From Hormiphora californensis (Eukaryota > Ctenophora > Tentaculata > Cydippida > Pleurobrachiidae), in assembly GCA_020137815.1 (NCBI GenBank), contig CM035357.1, forward strand, positions 3,616,528 to 3,680,527: DNA of 64,000 bases, in the 5' to 3' direction. A program made the position numbers and the translations under genes. Positions 49,563 through 61,058 of the stretch are shown here, one piece after another. The notes under the pieces were generated by a model that ran no database searches, was not told the origin of the DNA, and was given only the letters and a program-made list of their open reading frames with translations. The stretch's first letter is position 1, and every line of letters begins with the position of its first letter.

Positions 49563-51948
49563 CAAGGGGGGTGTTAACAAGGGGGTCAATCAGTTGTCCA
49601 AAATCACCCATTTATCCCCCTATCCCCCTAGTAAAGGCTTGGTCATGTGTGTGGGTGATGTGTGTGGGTGATGTGTATCTATAACAGCAGTATAGCGCAT
49701 ATTATTACCATATTCATGTCTTTTAGATTGGCTTTGCCGGAAGATTGTGAGTCTCGTAGGGTGAGAAAAGATTTGCATGGGGGAGATGAGTTATTACCAC
49801 TTTGTTGTACTTTCTTGTGTATATATGTGGCATCAGCTGAACTGTCAGCTGATCCACTATGCATGTTTGTCGGTAGTCATGCATGTCTGTCATCTGAATG
49901 TGAGTTTGTTGTTGGCTTTCGGCTTGTTTGTCTATCGTGTTAATCACCTGAGTTTATTCATCGTTTCACCGCTACAGTATTGTTAGACACTGCAGTCTGA
50001 GTTATTTTGTATTGATCGGATGAGAATGCATTGTTCCCAGAGGAGAAGAAAGGCTGATTCCCGGCTGATTGTTCTTAAAGAGAAACTTCACACGAGTGTG
50101 GTTTGATCTGGTATGCCGCTTTCACCAAGTTATACAATAGCTGCTTTTGTCTGACAATCGTATTAGTCCGCAGCTAGCCAATCAGATGCTCCAGATCAAG
50201 ATCTACTGATAATTGGAGACAATGGTGACCTGCCTACACCCTGGATTGGATATGGAGCACGTGTGGAGGAGAAGACGTGTGTGGTTGGCTGCTACAAGAG
50301 GAGAGGACACTTGGCAGTTCCTGAGAGGCAGTTCCGCTGAGACAATACTATAGTTCACGAGTTCTGTTGTGAGAGAAACTGTACTGAGGCAGTTCCAGAG
50401 AGAGAGACACTAGAGTGAGTTCGGCCCTGAGAGTTCTGATGTGACAGTTCCTGAGTTCTGTTTTGAGAGACACTGCGAGAGTTGAGCACTATTGAGAGAG
50501 TTGTGCTATGAGTTCCTGTGAGTGAGTTCTGCTAGGAATATAGTACAGTATATTGAGTCAGTTCCTGTGATCTGAATCATAGCCTGAGCTTTAGTCTGAG
50601 ATCCAGCCTTAGTCTAGCAACGTGGCTTACTAAGACGCTGGCGAATAAATGAGTCCCGAGACTTTGCATAGAGAGACCCGCATCTGGGAGATGAGTCCTG
50701 CACGAGAATGAGTAGAGTAGAGATATAGAAATAATATAGTGTGGCCGCTTTTATGAGTATTTATTGTTTCGGTTTAGTTTTAGTTTTGTTTCGGAATCGG
50801 TTGTATCATTTTGTCTGTGTCTGAAACAGCAATCCACCTTTCTTGTGCGGTTGCTGATAGTCAGTCAGTATAACAGAAATGACTACTGCAACACGCTCAT
50901 TATATATGATTGCCGTTAGGGGCACAATAGTTACAACCTTTTAACCAACCCATTTCAATTAGTACAACTCTACCCCATTTCAATTAGTACAACTCTACTC
51001 GGTGTTCCCCAGTATTTTCAAGGGGCTCTTATATCTCTTCTCACCATATAATTGGCGATGCTCACTCAAGGGGAAACTAGGTATCGGATAGGGGAACTCT
51101 TTATGCCTCCAGTCTCACTTCTAGCCACATAGGCATAAGGCAACTGTCTATAAGTGGGGAGTCAGGAAAGACAAAAATTGAACTTTTTGAGACAAGGGGG
51201 CTAGCCTAGAAAATGCTAAAAATGTTAAAAAAGGCCATCGACCAAAACCAGGGAACGATGGCCTTTTTAGGGCTGGACTAAACCCATATTTCGTGTAGGG
51301 CACACGAGTTAGGTTCCTCGTGTTCCTACATTGTTTCTCTCTCAGAGTGGCTGAGAGTTATTTAGGATAGGTATTTGATGATCTTATGATGGTTGAGATC
51401 AGTGAGTTAGGAGGATACAAATATTTAGGGGTGAATAGATATTATTTATTTGTTACAATAGTTATGGAGAGATATTAGAAGATAATAATTTGGGTCAATG
51501 TTTTAGATGAGTAGGAATACAGGGTACAGGGGATTGTACGACGTGCCGAGAGGAGAAGCTGCCACGTCAGCCTAGGCTGGCGTGGATCGGGTGATCTGAG
51601 AAAGAGGTGACCAGAGAGCGAGAGAGGAGAGTTCTGTTTTGAGGGGAGTAGAATATGTTGCTCGGGAGATGGTGGGGAAACCATCTCTATTATAATTTGG
51701 AGATGTCGCGTCGAAGTGGTGGTCGTTCGTTCAGCGGTATCTAAGCGACAGACTGCTCCTTTAGCAAACTTTGCGCGCACACGCGAAGTGCGTGGTAATG
51801 CGACGCAAACGTGCGCGCGCGTTTTTTAACAACCTCGCGCCGCGCGCTCGCAGTGAAAAATATCAAAAAATCAATTTTTCCGAACAAAACTTTTTTCACT
51901 CAAAAATTTCAAAAACACAAAAAAGTCATCCTGTTTCGTTTTAAAACA

Positions 51949-54900
51949 ATGCCAGACACCGACATCGATGACAAACAACCTACAACCAGCAGAAATCTTT
52001 TAAACAATCGGAGTGCAGCCAATGTTATCGACAGCTCTTCTTCTTCCGATGATGAGGAGATTGGCCAGCACCCTAACCGACAGAATGTGCTGAATAGCAT
52101 TCTTTTAGAACTGAAACGCGGTGAAAATCAGCGTGCATATGGCAAGCGCCGTGCACGGCAGACCAGCACTGACCGCAGATTGGAATTGGAGTCCCGTCGA
52201 GCACAGTATAGTGACTCTTCTGATAGCATGAGCGACAGCGATAGGGAAGTAATAAACAGTGGCCGAAGAGACAGTTATGCTGAAAACGCTGACACTTTAA
52301 ATTCCACCAGGAGACAACGGCGAGCTGAAAATGCCGATGATGATAATGAGGCGCGGAGGCAATACCGTGCAGCTAATGCCGACAGTATCAACGAGTCTCG
52401 GAGGGAGAACCGTGCTACTACTGCTGACGCAACAAATGAGTATCAAAGGCAGTATCATACGGCTAATGCAGAGAGTATCAATGCTACCCGCCGTGCACGG
52501 GCTCCTGTTTTAACTGAAGAGCAGCGTATTGCACGAAACGCCGTGCGAAATGAACAGAGACGAGCTCGAGAGCGTCGTGTTTTACTTGAACAACTTGAAA
52601 GGGGTGCCGTTGATATTAATAACCGCCCCGACCCTTTTACTACAGGTTTACGTGATAAGCCCTGCACGAAAGACTGTGGTGCTCTGCTATTTGAACGTGA
52701 GTTGGGAAGGAGCGACACGTGTTGCAGCAATGGCAAGACACTGATCCCGACTCCTTCCATTTTGAAGCCCTATCCAGAGGAGCTTAAGGACCTATTGCTC
52801 GGGTATAATACCGACCCAGCGTTTACTGTTCACCCCCGTAAGTTTCATGACTTTATTAGAAACTTTAATTCGGCATTCGCCTTTGCTTCTATGAACTGTA
52901 ACGAAGACAGACTACTGGGGCCAGGTCCATATGTGTTCCGTGTTCACGGAGATATTCGATACTGTGTCAGTACCCTTCACGATTCAAATCCGTCGTACTG
53001 CCAGTTGTATGTCCTTGAGGGCAGTGGTGCTGAACAAGCACGTGTGAACAACCCTTTCAACAGTGGTTGCTCAAAGAGCCTCATGTCGTTGGTCTCTCGA
53101 GTGTTGTTAAATGTTGATAACCCGTATAGAGCCGCCTTCATTCGAATGGCAGACATTGAGCGAGATATGAAGGCACGTGCCGGTGATACTGAATCTAAAT
53201 CAGTCTTTATGTACTTCCGCCGAGGAAGCGATCCGAAGAGATACAATGAACCAATCCATGAAGGGGATGTGGCAGCTGTATTTGATGGTAGCTCTGGATT
53301 GCCAAAAATGCCAGGATTTACAGTTTATACCGATGCTGAACATGCTCTCGAGTCTATTAAAAAGGACTCCTATGTACAACTCAGTGATGACGCCTTCTGT
53401 GGACCCCACTCCACCGGCGCAACTGTTGATGATTTACACCGGGTGGACCTGGCCGACATACCACGACACAAGTTGACACTCAAAATTGGTTGTTGTGTTC
53501 GACTGTTGTCATTAATACCCGGTGTTTCTAACGTGACTACTAATACACGTTTGACTGTTAAAAGTATTAGTCGTGATTTTGTCCAATGTTCATTTGATCG
53601 TGGTAATAAGTCTGTTTCTGTTCCTCGACAGACGTTTAACAGTGTGTGTCAATCTGTCCCGTTCTCTAGGACTCAATTCCCTTTGAAACTTGATTTCTCT
53701 TTGAGTCAAATAAGCCATTGTAGTCAACATCTTGACCCTATGATTTACCCCCTTTTATTTCCCCAAGGTGAGCAGGGGTGGACTACCGATATCCACCGAC
53801 GTAACCGTGGCAAGGTTACTGAATTGGACTTTGCTCAGTATCGCACTGCTTTTAGATCTACACCATTCTCACCATTACACTACAGTAGAAAACTGTTTCA
53901 ACAGTATGTTGTAGATTGTCAGGTACGAATCGAGTCTGGCAGGTTGGGTTATTTGCGCAGTACTAAGATGCAGGATAAGTTCAGCTACCGTAAGGACACT
54001 GCTGAAGGTTATATGGAACATCACGAATCCGAGCAGATAAATCCTACTGGACTGTCTGCTGGCGTTCCCACTGTACTGCCTTCGTCCTTCACAGGAGGTA
54101 AGCGCTGGATGCAGCAACAGTACCAGGACTCAATGGCCATGACAGCCAAGTTTTCTAAACCTGATCTATTTATCACGTTTACATGCAACCCCAAACACCC
54201 TGATATTGTAAAAAATCTCGGTAACGAGGGATTCCAGGTACAGAATGAAGATGGTACAACCTCCACTGTCCATCGTGTGAGCAGTGACACACCCCTTACT
54301 GCGTCTGATAGGCCTGATATTGTAGCAGCCGCTTTTAACCTCCATTTAAAAGAGTTTCATGAGGACCTTAAGGTCGCTTTTGGAGAGCAGCAAGCTGTAT
54401 CTGGAGTTATTGAGTTTCAAAAACGTGGCCTTCCTCACACCCACATTGCGGTTTGGCTAAAGGATGGCTACAAGTTCAGAGCTGTAGAGCATATCGATAA
54501 GTATATCAGGGCTGACATTCCTGACCCCGTTACAGAACCTGAATTACATAAAATTGTTACTACGTCTATGCTCCATGAGTGTAGTGATACAAGGTGTAAG
54601 CAAGACGGAAAGTGCTCCAAAGATTTTCCGAAAATGTTTTCCGATGTGACTACGTTTAACAATGACGGACGTGTTCAGTACAAACGTCCTGATAACGGTA
54701 GAACTGTTGTTAAGAATGGTAAAGAATTCAACAACAGCCATGTTGTTCCTTATAACCCTTACCTCCTTTACAAGTTTAATGCTCATATCAATGTTGAGGC
54801 GTGTATGTCTGTAAAGACCATTAAATACATGTTTAAATACATCCACAAGGGTTATGATTGTGCCCACATTGAAAAGTCTTCCCGTGATCAGGTTGACGAA

Positions 54901-57186
54901 ATAAAAGAGTTTGTTGACTGCAGATATATCAGTGCTCCCGAAGCTATGTGGCGTATTAGGGAACTGTCTCTGGCCTCGAGAAGCCATGCTGTACAACGAC
55001 TCGCTGTTCACCTGCCTAATCAGGAAGTTGTGTACTTCAGGGACAATGAGTTACCCGAAGATGTGTTGGATCGACAACAAGGTACAACACTAACCCATTG
55101 GTTTTCACTAAATGCTAAGGATAGTGTTGCCCGGCAGTACCTGTACGTAGAGATACCCTATCACTATACTTATGAGCGTGCCAAGGGCTTCACTAAGCGT
55201 AAGAATAATATCGGGGATCCTGACTCTTTGAAAATTATCCCCCGTATGTATTATGTTACCCCCCGTGACCTTGAGCGATTTTACCTTCGTTTACTTCTCC
55301 TCCGTGTGAGGGGAGCGACCTCTTTTAAAGATTTGAGAACGTATAATGATACCGTTTACTACACTTTTGAAGAGGCGTGTCGTGCCCGTGGTCTCTTGGA
55401 GTCCAATGATGAGTGGTTCAACTGTCTGGAGGAGGCCAGTGTTACTGCAATGCCTGCCCAACTCCGGTTCCTGTTTGTGACTTTATTGGCCAACTGCAAC
55501 CCCCCTGAAGCCAAAGATTTGTGGGATTGGTTTCAAGATGACCTCAGTGAGGACTATGTGCATTTTCACGGTTTGACACAGCGTGAAGCTTCTCGCAGGG
55601 CACGTTATGATATGAACAACCTACTAATGAGAAATTACAGGGTACCCCTATCTAATTTTAATATTGAATCACCCGATTTTATGCCGTCTCTGGAGGCTAT
55701 TGATAATAACAGCCGAGACGAGTATGACTACATGTTAGATGCTGAAGACGCTTGGGACATGCTTAACACAGACCAGCGTTTTATTGCAGATACGCTAAAG
55801 CACGAGCTCGACTCATATGGTAATGTATGTTGTTTGGACCGACCCCGTCTATACTTCATTTACGCTTCCGGTGGCTGTGGAAAAACATTCCTGGCCAACA
55901 CATTGTCTACCTACTGTAAAGGACACAGTCTTAAGTTTGGAAATTGTGCATGGACTGGGATTGCTGCCACTCTCTTGGAAGATGGGGTAACTACTCATTC
56001 CATGTTCAAGTTACCTGTTCCAATTACGTGTACGTCTGTATGCGATGTTAAACCTACCTCCAAACAGGCAGAGTATCTTCGATCTCTGAGTATGATTTTC
56101 ATTGACGAGGCGTCCATGATCCCCCTTCATGCCCTTCGTGCAATAGATGTTCTCCTCCGGGACATCACTGGCAACAGTGTTCCCTTTGGAGGCAAACTAA
56201 TTGTTCTTGCAGGTGATTTTCGCCAGACCCTACCCGTGACCCCTAAATCATCTGTTAAAGGCATATTAGAGAACTGTGCATTCAATTCCCCACTATGGGA
56301 TCATGTGAAACCCCTGGACTTAACGGTAAATGTAAGAGCAGATCCGTCTGAACTCGAGTTTAAAGATTGGCTTTTGCAGCTTGGTGATGGTACTCTGTGT
56401 AGTACCCATCCAGATGCCACCAGGATGCAAATTGACATCCCCCCTCAGTGCAATGTAACTGATGATATTGTGACTGCTGTTTTCCCTGACTTTTCTGTTG
56501 ACAGGACCCGCTCTGTCATTGTAACACCTCTCAATCAGGATGTGAATAAGTTGAATGATAAGATTCTGAAAATCTTTGAGCCTAACACTTCTCCCAGAGA
56601 GTACCGAAGTATTGATACAGTGATTGAGGACGACTCTAACGAAATATCTAACCTCACCACAGAGTTTCTAAATAGTGTTAACCCCAGTGGGATGCCCGCT
56701 CACTGTCTCAAGCTGAAAAAGGGTTGCACTGTAATGTTACTTCGTAACCTTGACTCCAAATCAGGTCTTTGTAACGGCACCCGCCTACGAGTTGAATCAC
56801 TCGGTAACTCTGTTATCGAAGTTTCCGTTATCAGTGGTAACTCTAAGTTTTTAGGAAAGAAGGCATTCATACCACGTATCAAGTTAACACCCTCTGATAC
56901 CGCCTTACCTTTCAAATTGCAAAGACTTCAATTCCCTCTAAGGCTCGCCTATGCTCTAACCATTAACAAAGCTCAGGGCCAGGAGTTTGAAACTGTCGGG
57001 ATTTACCTTCCCTCTCCCGTGTTTTCCCATGGGCAGTTATATGTCGCATTTTCACGTGCTAAGAGATTCAGTGGCATTCACGTGCACATTGTTAACGGAC
57101 CCTTTCAGAAGGTTTCCAACGGAACCGCCCGTACTGTGAATACAGTTTATGATTTCACTGCACGCCCCAATAAAGATAAGAGTTAA
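51949..57186 (+). CDS. Helitron Rep/helicase (RepHel)
   Basis: 1,745 residues in one exon from the first good ATG (ACAATGCC); the open frame extends 46 codons upstream without an ATG. Catalyses rolling-circle transposition: an HUH nuclease nicks and joins DNA, and a Pif1-type helicase unwinds it. The N-terminus is Ser/Asp-rich, then has five ~16-residue repeats of the form ENADTLNSTRRQRR. A Cys-rich patch (PCTKDCGALLF...TCCSNG) follows. The nuclease has LPHTHIAVW (HUH, about residue 828) and the two-Tyr motif KYMFKYIHKG (Tyr 960 and 964). The helicase has Walker A GGCGKT (1308), Walker B FIDEAS (1385), GDFRQTLPV, and INKAQGQ with AFSRAKR near the end. All motifs are intact with no stop, so recent activity is possible. 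Confidence 0.95.
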   Translation: MPDTDIDDKQPTTSRNLLNNRSAANVIDSSSSSDDEEIGQHPNRQNVLNSILLELKRGENQRAYGKRRARQTSTDRRLELESRRAQYSDSSDSMSDSDREVINSGRRDSYAENADTLNSTRRQRRAENADDDNEARRQYRAANADSINESRRENRATTADATNEYQRQYHTANAESINATRRARAPVLTEEQRIARNAVRNEQRRARERRVLLEQLERGAVDINNRPDPFTTGLRDKPCTKDCGALLFERELGRSDTCCSNGKTLIPTPSILKPYPEELKDLLLGYNTDPAFTVHPRKFHDFIRNFNSAFAFASMNCNEDRLLGPGPYVFRVHGDIRYCVSTLHDSNPSYCQLYVLEGSGAEQARVNNPFNSGCSKSLMSLVSRVLLNVDNPYRAAFIRMADIERDMKARAGDTESKSVFMYFRRGSDPKRYNEPIHEGDVAAVFDGSSGLPKMPGFTVYTDAEHALESIKKDSYVQLSDDAFCGPHSTGATVDDLHRVDLADIPRHKLTLKIGCCVRLLSLIPGVSNVTTNTRLTVKSISRDFVQCSFDRGNKSVSVPRQTFNSVCQSVPFSRTQFPLKLDFSLSQISHCSQHLDPMIYPLLFPQGEQGWTTDIHRRNRGKVTELDFAQYRTAFRSTPFSPLHYSRKLFQQYVVDCQVRIESGRLGYLRSTKMQDKFSYRKDTAEGYMEHHESEQINPTGLSAGVPTVLPSSFTGGKRWMQQQYQDSMAMTAKFSKPDLFITFTCNPKHPDIVKNLGNEGFQVQNEDGTTSTVHRVSSDTPLTASDRPDIVAAAFNLHLKEFHEDLKVAFGEQQAVSGVIEFQKRGLPHTHIAVWLKDGYKFRAVEHIDKYIRADIPDPVTEPELHKIVTTSMLHECSDTRCKQDGKCSKDFPKMFSDVTTFNNDGRVQYKRPDNGRTVVKNGKEFNNSHVVPYNPYLLYKFNAHINVEACMSVKTIKYMFKYIHKGYDCAHIEKSSRDQVDEIKEFVDCRYISAPEAMWRIRELSLASRSHAVQRLAVHLPNQEVVYFRDNELPEDVLDRQQGTTLTHWFSLNAKDSVARQYLYVEIPYHYTYERAKGFTKRKNNIGDPDSLKIIPRMYYVTPRDLERFYLRLLLLRVRGATSFKDLRTYNDTVYYTFEEACRARGLLESNDEWFNCLEEASVTAMPAQLRFLFVTLLANCNPPEAKDLWDWFQDDLSEDYVHFHGLTQREASRRARYDMNNLLMRNYRVPLSNFNIESPDFMPSLEAIDNNSRDEYDYMLDAEDAWDMLNTDQRFIADTLKHELDSYGNVCCLDRPRLYFIYASGGCGKTFLANTLSTYCKGHSLKFGNCAWTGIAATLLEDGVTTHSMFKLPVPITCTSVCDVKPTSKQAEYLRSLSMIFIDEASMIPLHALRAIDVLLRDITGNSVPFGGKLIVLAGDFRQTLPVTPKSSVKGILENCAFNSPLWDHVKPLDLTVNVRADPSELEFKDWLLQLGDGTLCSTHPDATRMQIDIPPQCNVTDDIVTAVFPDFSVDRTRSVIVTPLNQDVNKLNDKILKIFEPNTSPREYRSIDTVIEDDSNEISNLTTEFLNSVNPSGMPAHCLKLKKGCTVMLLRNLDSKSGLCNGTRLRVESLGNSVIEVSVISGNSKFLGKKAFIPRIKLTPSDTALPFKLQRLQFPLRLAYALTINKAQGQEFETVGIYLPSPVFSHGQLYVAFSRAKRFSGIHVHIVNGPFQKVSNGTARTVNTVYDFTARPNKDKS

Positions 57187-59596
57187 TTTGCCGATCTACA
57201 CGAGAGACAAGTAATGTGGTCCATGCCTTTGTGGACCGTACCTGCCTTATCACACCAACGCACTGAGACAATGGTTGCAGGTTGGTTTTCCTAATTCCAG
57301 CGCTCCCTCATTCTTTCTAAGGTTTACACTGTAGGCGTTATAACGTTAATTAAACCTCCCCTTTCCAGATATTGTTGGCACCAGATAATTTTTAACGCGA
57401 TTTACAGCTACCGCTGCTTCTCTTTACAACCTTTACATGGTAATGGAACGGGAAATTTGCAAAATTTCAGATTTCACAGCACCAGTTTTTCCCACCTACA
57501 TTGCTCATTTGTACCTTCCCTCTCAGATAGAACATCTTGAAGTCACTACTTTAACCAGTTTATCTTTTCTTCCGGAACCACACCATTTCCTTTGTAAGTT
57601 TCGTGTCTCATTTCTTTTTCTCTGCTTTACCGCTCTATTTCAACGTTTTGTTCACTATCATCCGATTTCAGATATTCATCTGATTCGTAAACAACTGCCA
57701 ACAGCAACCTGCGTCACCTTCTACCAGTTACACCATTTCACCGGTATTGATTTCATTTCCATCTTTTTTTGTTGGACTATAAAGTGCATGCAACCTTACA
57801 TCCATTGTATTGTTACAATTTCCCTCTCAGATTGCGGCACTCGACAGTTCAACTGTGTTATCCCTGTACTACAACAGTTCACCGTTTCATTTGTAAGTAT
57901 TACACCTTTCACTACTCTTTCCCTACCCTTTCCGTATATTTTTCCACCTTCCACTCCCGTGTATTTCCAGATTCCGTTTGATCAACCAGATCCCAAGTCC
58001 AAACAGTTTCAACTTTTTACCGTTTTAACAGGTAACTTATTACTGCCAGTTCAATATCGCTAGAATTACTCCCCACGCTCCACAAATAGTTCATTGTGCT
58101 GTATCACTATATCAAGCTACCGTTCTGTATGTGCTGTGCCACTACAACAATTTCCCTCTCAGATTACAACACTTCAGTGTTCAACTATCTCATCCCTGTA
58201 CTGCACCAGTTCATCGTTTCATTTGTAAGTATTACACCGTCGATCTCTCTTTCCTACCCCTTTCAGAATGTTCCACACCCATGCATTTTCAGATATTGTT
58301 TTATCAACCTGTTCCAAACTGCACATTTTCAACTTTGACCCTTTTACCGTTTTAACAGGTAAATTATTCCTTAACAACTACTTAATCTATACCCCAGCAA
58401 TTTCTCTTTTATTTTCGATATACAGTTTTAACCCTATCAGCATCCTTTTCCCCGTACAGGTCCCCCTTTTGGTCCGGATCCACTTTTACCACTCATCCTT
58501 GATAATGATAACGCTAATCTGATTTCTATCATGTAAGCGATGATCTGAACCATTCGAATTGGCCTAATTTCTATTTTCCTCCGTTTTGTAACAACTAACA
58601 AACGTCCCTCTCTCCCCTACCCAGACGACGGAGATAGATTACCACCACTACGTCACCAACGTCACAGACAAATGTATACTCTCCTTCTCACCTACCACTG
58701 CGGTAAAAAGCTACAATGTTTGTTTCTACTTACTCCGTTAACAACCTTTGGTATTGTTTTTAATCTGCTGTGTCTGTCTTTAGCATTGATTTATCCCTTA
58801 GGTGATTCTTCAACATCCATCTACACAGTGCATGTTTTCCACTGATTCACTCTTTTAACAGCCATGGACAAACTTATGTCACCTTACCAGGTACTTATGT
58901 AGAACATCTTTCAAGTTCATGCTCCTGTTATCATAATGTCGTCATCTTCCTACAGCTTCTGTTTGGTCTATCGTAGTTGTAACGCGCGCGTGCAAAAGAC
59001 TGAAAGAAAGCAATGTTCCAGCACTGTGCGCGCACGGGAGTTCCTACTCGGATTCATTCGTTGTCATGACGCATTGGCCATGAGACTAGACACACCCCAG
59101 ACACACCCAAGGCTACGCCCAATGTCACCGCAGTGTAACAACGACACACCCCGTGGTTATGTTACCCCATTCAGTCCCCCACACATCAAACTTTCTTTTT
59201 TTCAGGAACATCTGCATCACACTACCAAGCTATTTACTCAGAGGACTTCAGGACTATACTTTCTCTCCATTCTCCAAGCCAATAACGGTATCATAAATAA
59301 TGAAGATGAATAAAGTGAGGATTTGAATTGACGGCCAATCGGCACTCGGATAGATTCCGTTTTGAGCATTTCGAGACTTTGTTTTAGTTTGTTTTATTCC
59401 AGCAAGTACAAGTTTTACCTATTTAACATTGAATGTTTTATTGTGTGAGGTGTGTTTTTAATTTATTTTTTATATATCTTGAGTGATCAGAAGAGGTTTA
59501 TGATTTATCATTATGATTGTATTAATTTACCATATATTATATTGGGTGTGGTAGTCGTAATGATATTGATTTTTTTACTATTTTGACATTGAGTGT
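57187..59596 (+). other. Helitron 3' region with repeated exon-like modules
   Basis: The region contains several short pieces bounded by acceptor- and donor-like sites. CCCTCTCAG|ATTGCGGCAC ... TTCATTT|GTAAGT (about 57829-57893) recurs at about 58153-58225 with moderate divergence. Further TTTCAG|AT starts lie near 57500-57680. Open frames are modest and none is recognised. The cargo could be captured, decayed gene sequence or an untranslated tail of the RepHel transcript. Confidence 0.45.
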
Positions 59597-59873
59597 GGGT
59601 CACCACACACCAAAGTTAAAATTAAAATTAAAATTTTGATTTTAAACCCGCACACACCAGCGGCCGTTAAAATTTCTCTCCCCATTCTAAAAGTAACGAT
59701 CTCACGCACGATTTTAACGGTCGCGTTGGATGATAAAATTTTAACACGCCGTTAAAATCGCGCGCGAGATTGTTACTTTTAGAATGGGGGAGAGAAATTT
59801 TAACGGCCGCTGGTGTGTGCGGGTTTAAAATCAAAATTTTAATTTTAATTTTAACTTTGGTGTGTGGTGACCC
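59597..59873. mobile_element. 277-bp foldback MITE near the Helitron 3' end
   Basis: Left end GGGTCACCACACACCAAAG and right end CTTTGGTGTGTGGTGACCC are perfect inverses. The arms continue through TTAAAATTAAAATT runs and CACACACCAGCGGCCGTTAA with few mismatches to a loop near 59735. It is nested inside the Helitron. Confidence 0.9.
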
Positions 59874-60189
59874 TGTGCAGTAGTTGAACTTTTAATTTTA
59901 ATATTTCTTTACCGAGCTCATTTTAATTTTGCCAATTGCCATAACACAAAGGCCAAGCTCAAACACCATGCGTATTTATGTGACTACCGGTAATAACTAA
60001 ACGTAAGAAACAATGCAATGCCATTGGTAACACTCGGCAAATAAAACACTGTTTGTATTTGTAAAAATCAAACTGAAATGTCCTAAATTTTTACCACACG
60101 GCGAAGCCGGGTGGGGTGCTCACGCACTTAGTAGGGTGCGTGGCATATTGTATCAGCAATCTTGGGGGGCGCAACCCTGGGTGCGCTAG

Positions 60190-60720
60190 TCTCTCTTATA
60201 TATTGGCTTTGCCCGAGTTTTGTGAGTCTCGTAGGAGGAGAAAGAGTTGTCTGAGGGAGTTGCGTTATTAGCAATATGTTGCATTATTTATTGTATATGT
60301 GATTGTATTTAAGGGTACATTAGTTACAACCTTTTTAAAACCGACCCATTTCAATTAGTACAACTCTACTCAGTACTCGGTGTTCCCCAATATTCTCGAG
60401 GGGTTCTCTATATTATATCTCTTCGTGCCATATTGGCAATGCTCACTCTAGGGGAACACTAGGTATCGGATAGGGAAACTCCTTATAACTCTCTATAATT
60501 GGGGACACTTAGTATCGGCAATAGGAGCTTCACGTAATGGTTGGATCTCGGCCAGTCACAAATCCTAAGGATACTGATCGGTGTAAGGATAGGGTTCTTG
60601 CACGCTGCTAGACCAGCAAGGTTTATTGGGCTGGAAACCCCAGTCCGTAGGTTGTCGAGCACGCTCAAGGGGAGGTCTAGTTACCCTTGTAGCGCCTAAG
60701 CATTTTACAGTCCGTGCTTA
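60190..60720 (+). mobile_element. 5' part of a second, related Helitron
   Basis: Starts TCTCTCTTATATATTGGCTT right after the CTAG of the first copy and shares blocks with it in the same order: GTGAGTCTCGTAGG (near 49750), TTTCAATTAGTACAACTCTA (near 50958 and 50980), and GGTATCGGATAGGG with GGTGTTCCCC (51001-51100). About 1.1 kb present in the first copy is missing. No second RepHel follows. The right limit is uncertain. Confidence 0.6.
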
Positions 60721-60793
60721 CGGCTCGGCTTACCCTACATTCGTATAATTTGTTGCTGAAATCTATCCTTCCGTATTAGTCTGTTCATATAAA

Positions 60794-61026
60794 GGGGGGG
60801 GGGGGGCTGCCGCAAGAATCTCATGCCCCATTTGCGATTTTCAGGGATTTTTCCGATTTTTTCTGAATGGAAATGTTCCTTGTGTTCTAATACAAAAGTT
60901 AATATGAAACTATAACATGAGATACCTAATTAAGTAACTAAACGAAACTGACAAATCTTCAAAAAATCTCAAAAATCTCTTCGGCCAAAAATAGGGTAGC
61001 TGAGATTTTGCGGCAGGCTCCCCCTC
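60794..61026. mobile_element. MITE with G-tract and GCTGCCGCAA ends
   Basis: The left end G12-CTGCCGCAAGAATCTCA mirrors the right end TGAGATTTTGCGGCAGGCTCCCCC. It is about 230 bp and AT-rich inside. It lies 33 bp upstream of the receptor start codon, so it may supply leader or promoter sequence. Confidence 0.75.
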
Positions 61027-61058
61027 CATGCCATAAGAACACATACTAACAACACTGC

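Larger units (their letters stand above)
49719..60189 (+). mobile_element. Helitron (rolling-circle transposon), about 10.5 kb
   Basis: It contains the intact Rep/helicase ORF at 51949-57186. The proposed 3' end is CTAG at 60186-60189 followed by T, with the hairpins GCGCAACCCTGGGTGCGC just before it and CACACGGCGAAGCCGGGTG 75 bp earlier. The proposed 5' end is TCTTTTAGATTGGCTTTGCC at 49719; a start at TC 49678, which follows an A, is an alternative. The 5' assignment is supported by the similar TCTCTCTTATATATTGGCTT starting exactly after the CTAG at 60190. No terminal inverted repeats are seen, as expected for this class. Boundaries are inferred; the coding part is firm. Confidence 0.6.

Noticed and set aside
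51811-51948. Upstream extension of the RepHel ORF
   Set aside because: The frame is open but lacks an ATG; the ATG at 51949 has a good context, so I start there.
57437-58063. 208-codon ORF after the RepHel gene
   Set aside because: Biased composition, no recognisable motif, and overlapping frames equally open; it covers the repeated exon-like modules.
49678-60720. Similar sequences near 49.7-51.1 kb and 60.2-60.5 kb as LTRs of a retrotransposon
   Set aside because: The internal ORF is a RepHel rather than gag-pol, and the right copy starts exactly after a Helitron-type CTAG end.
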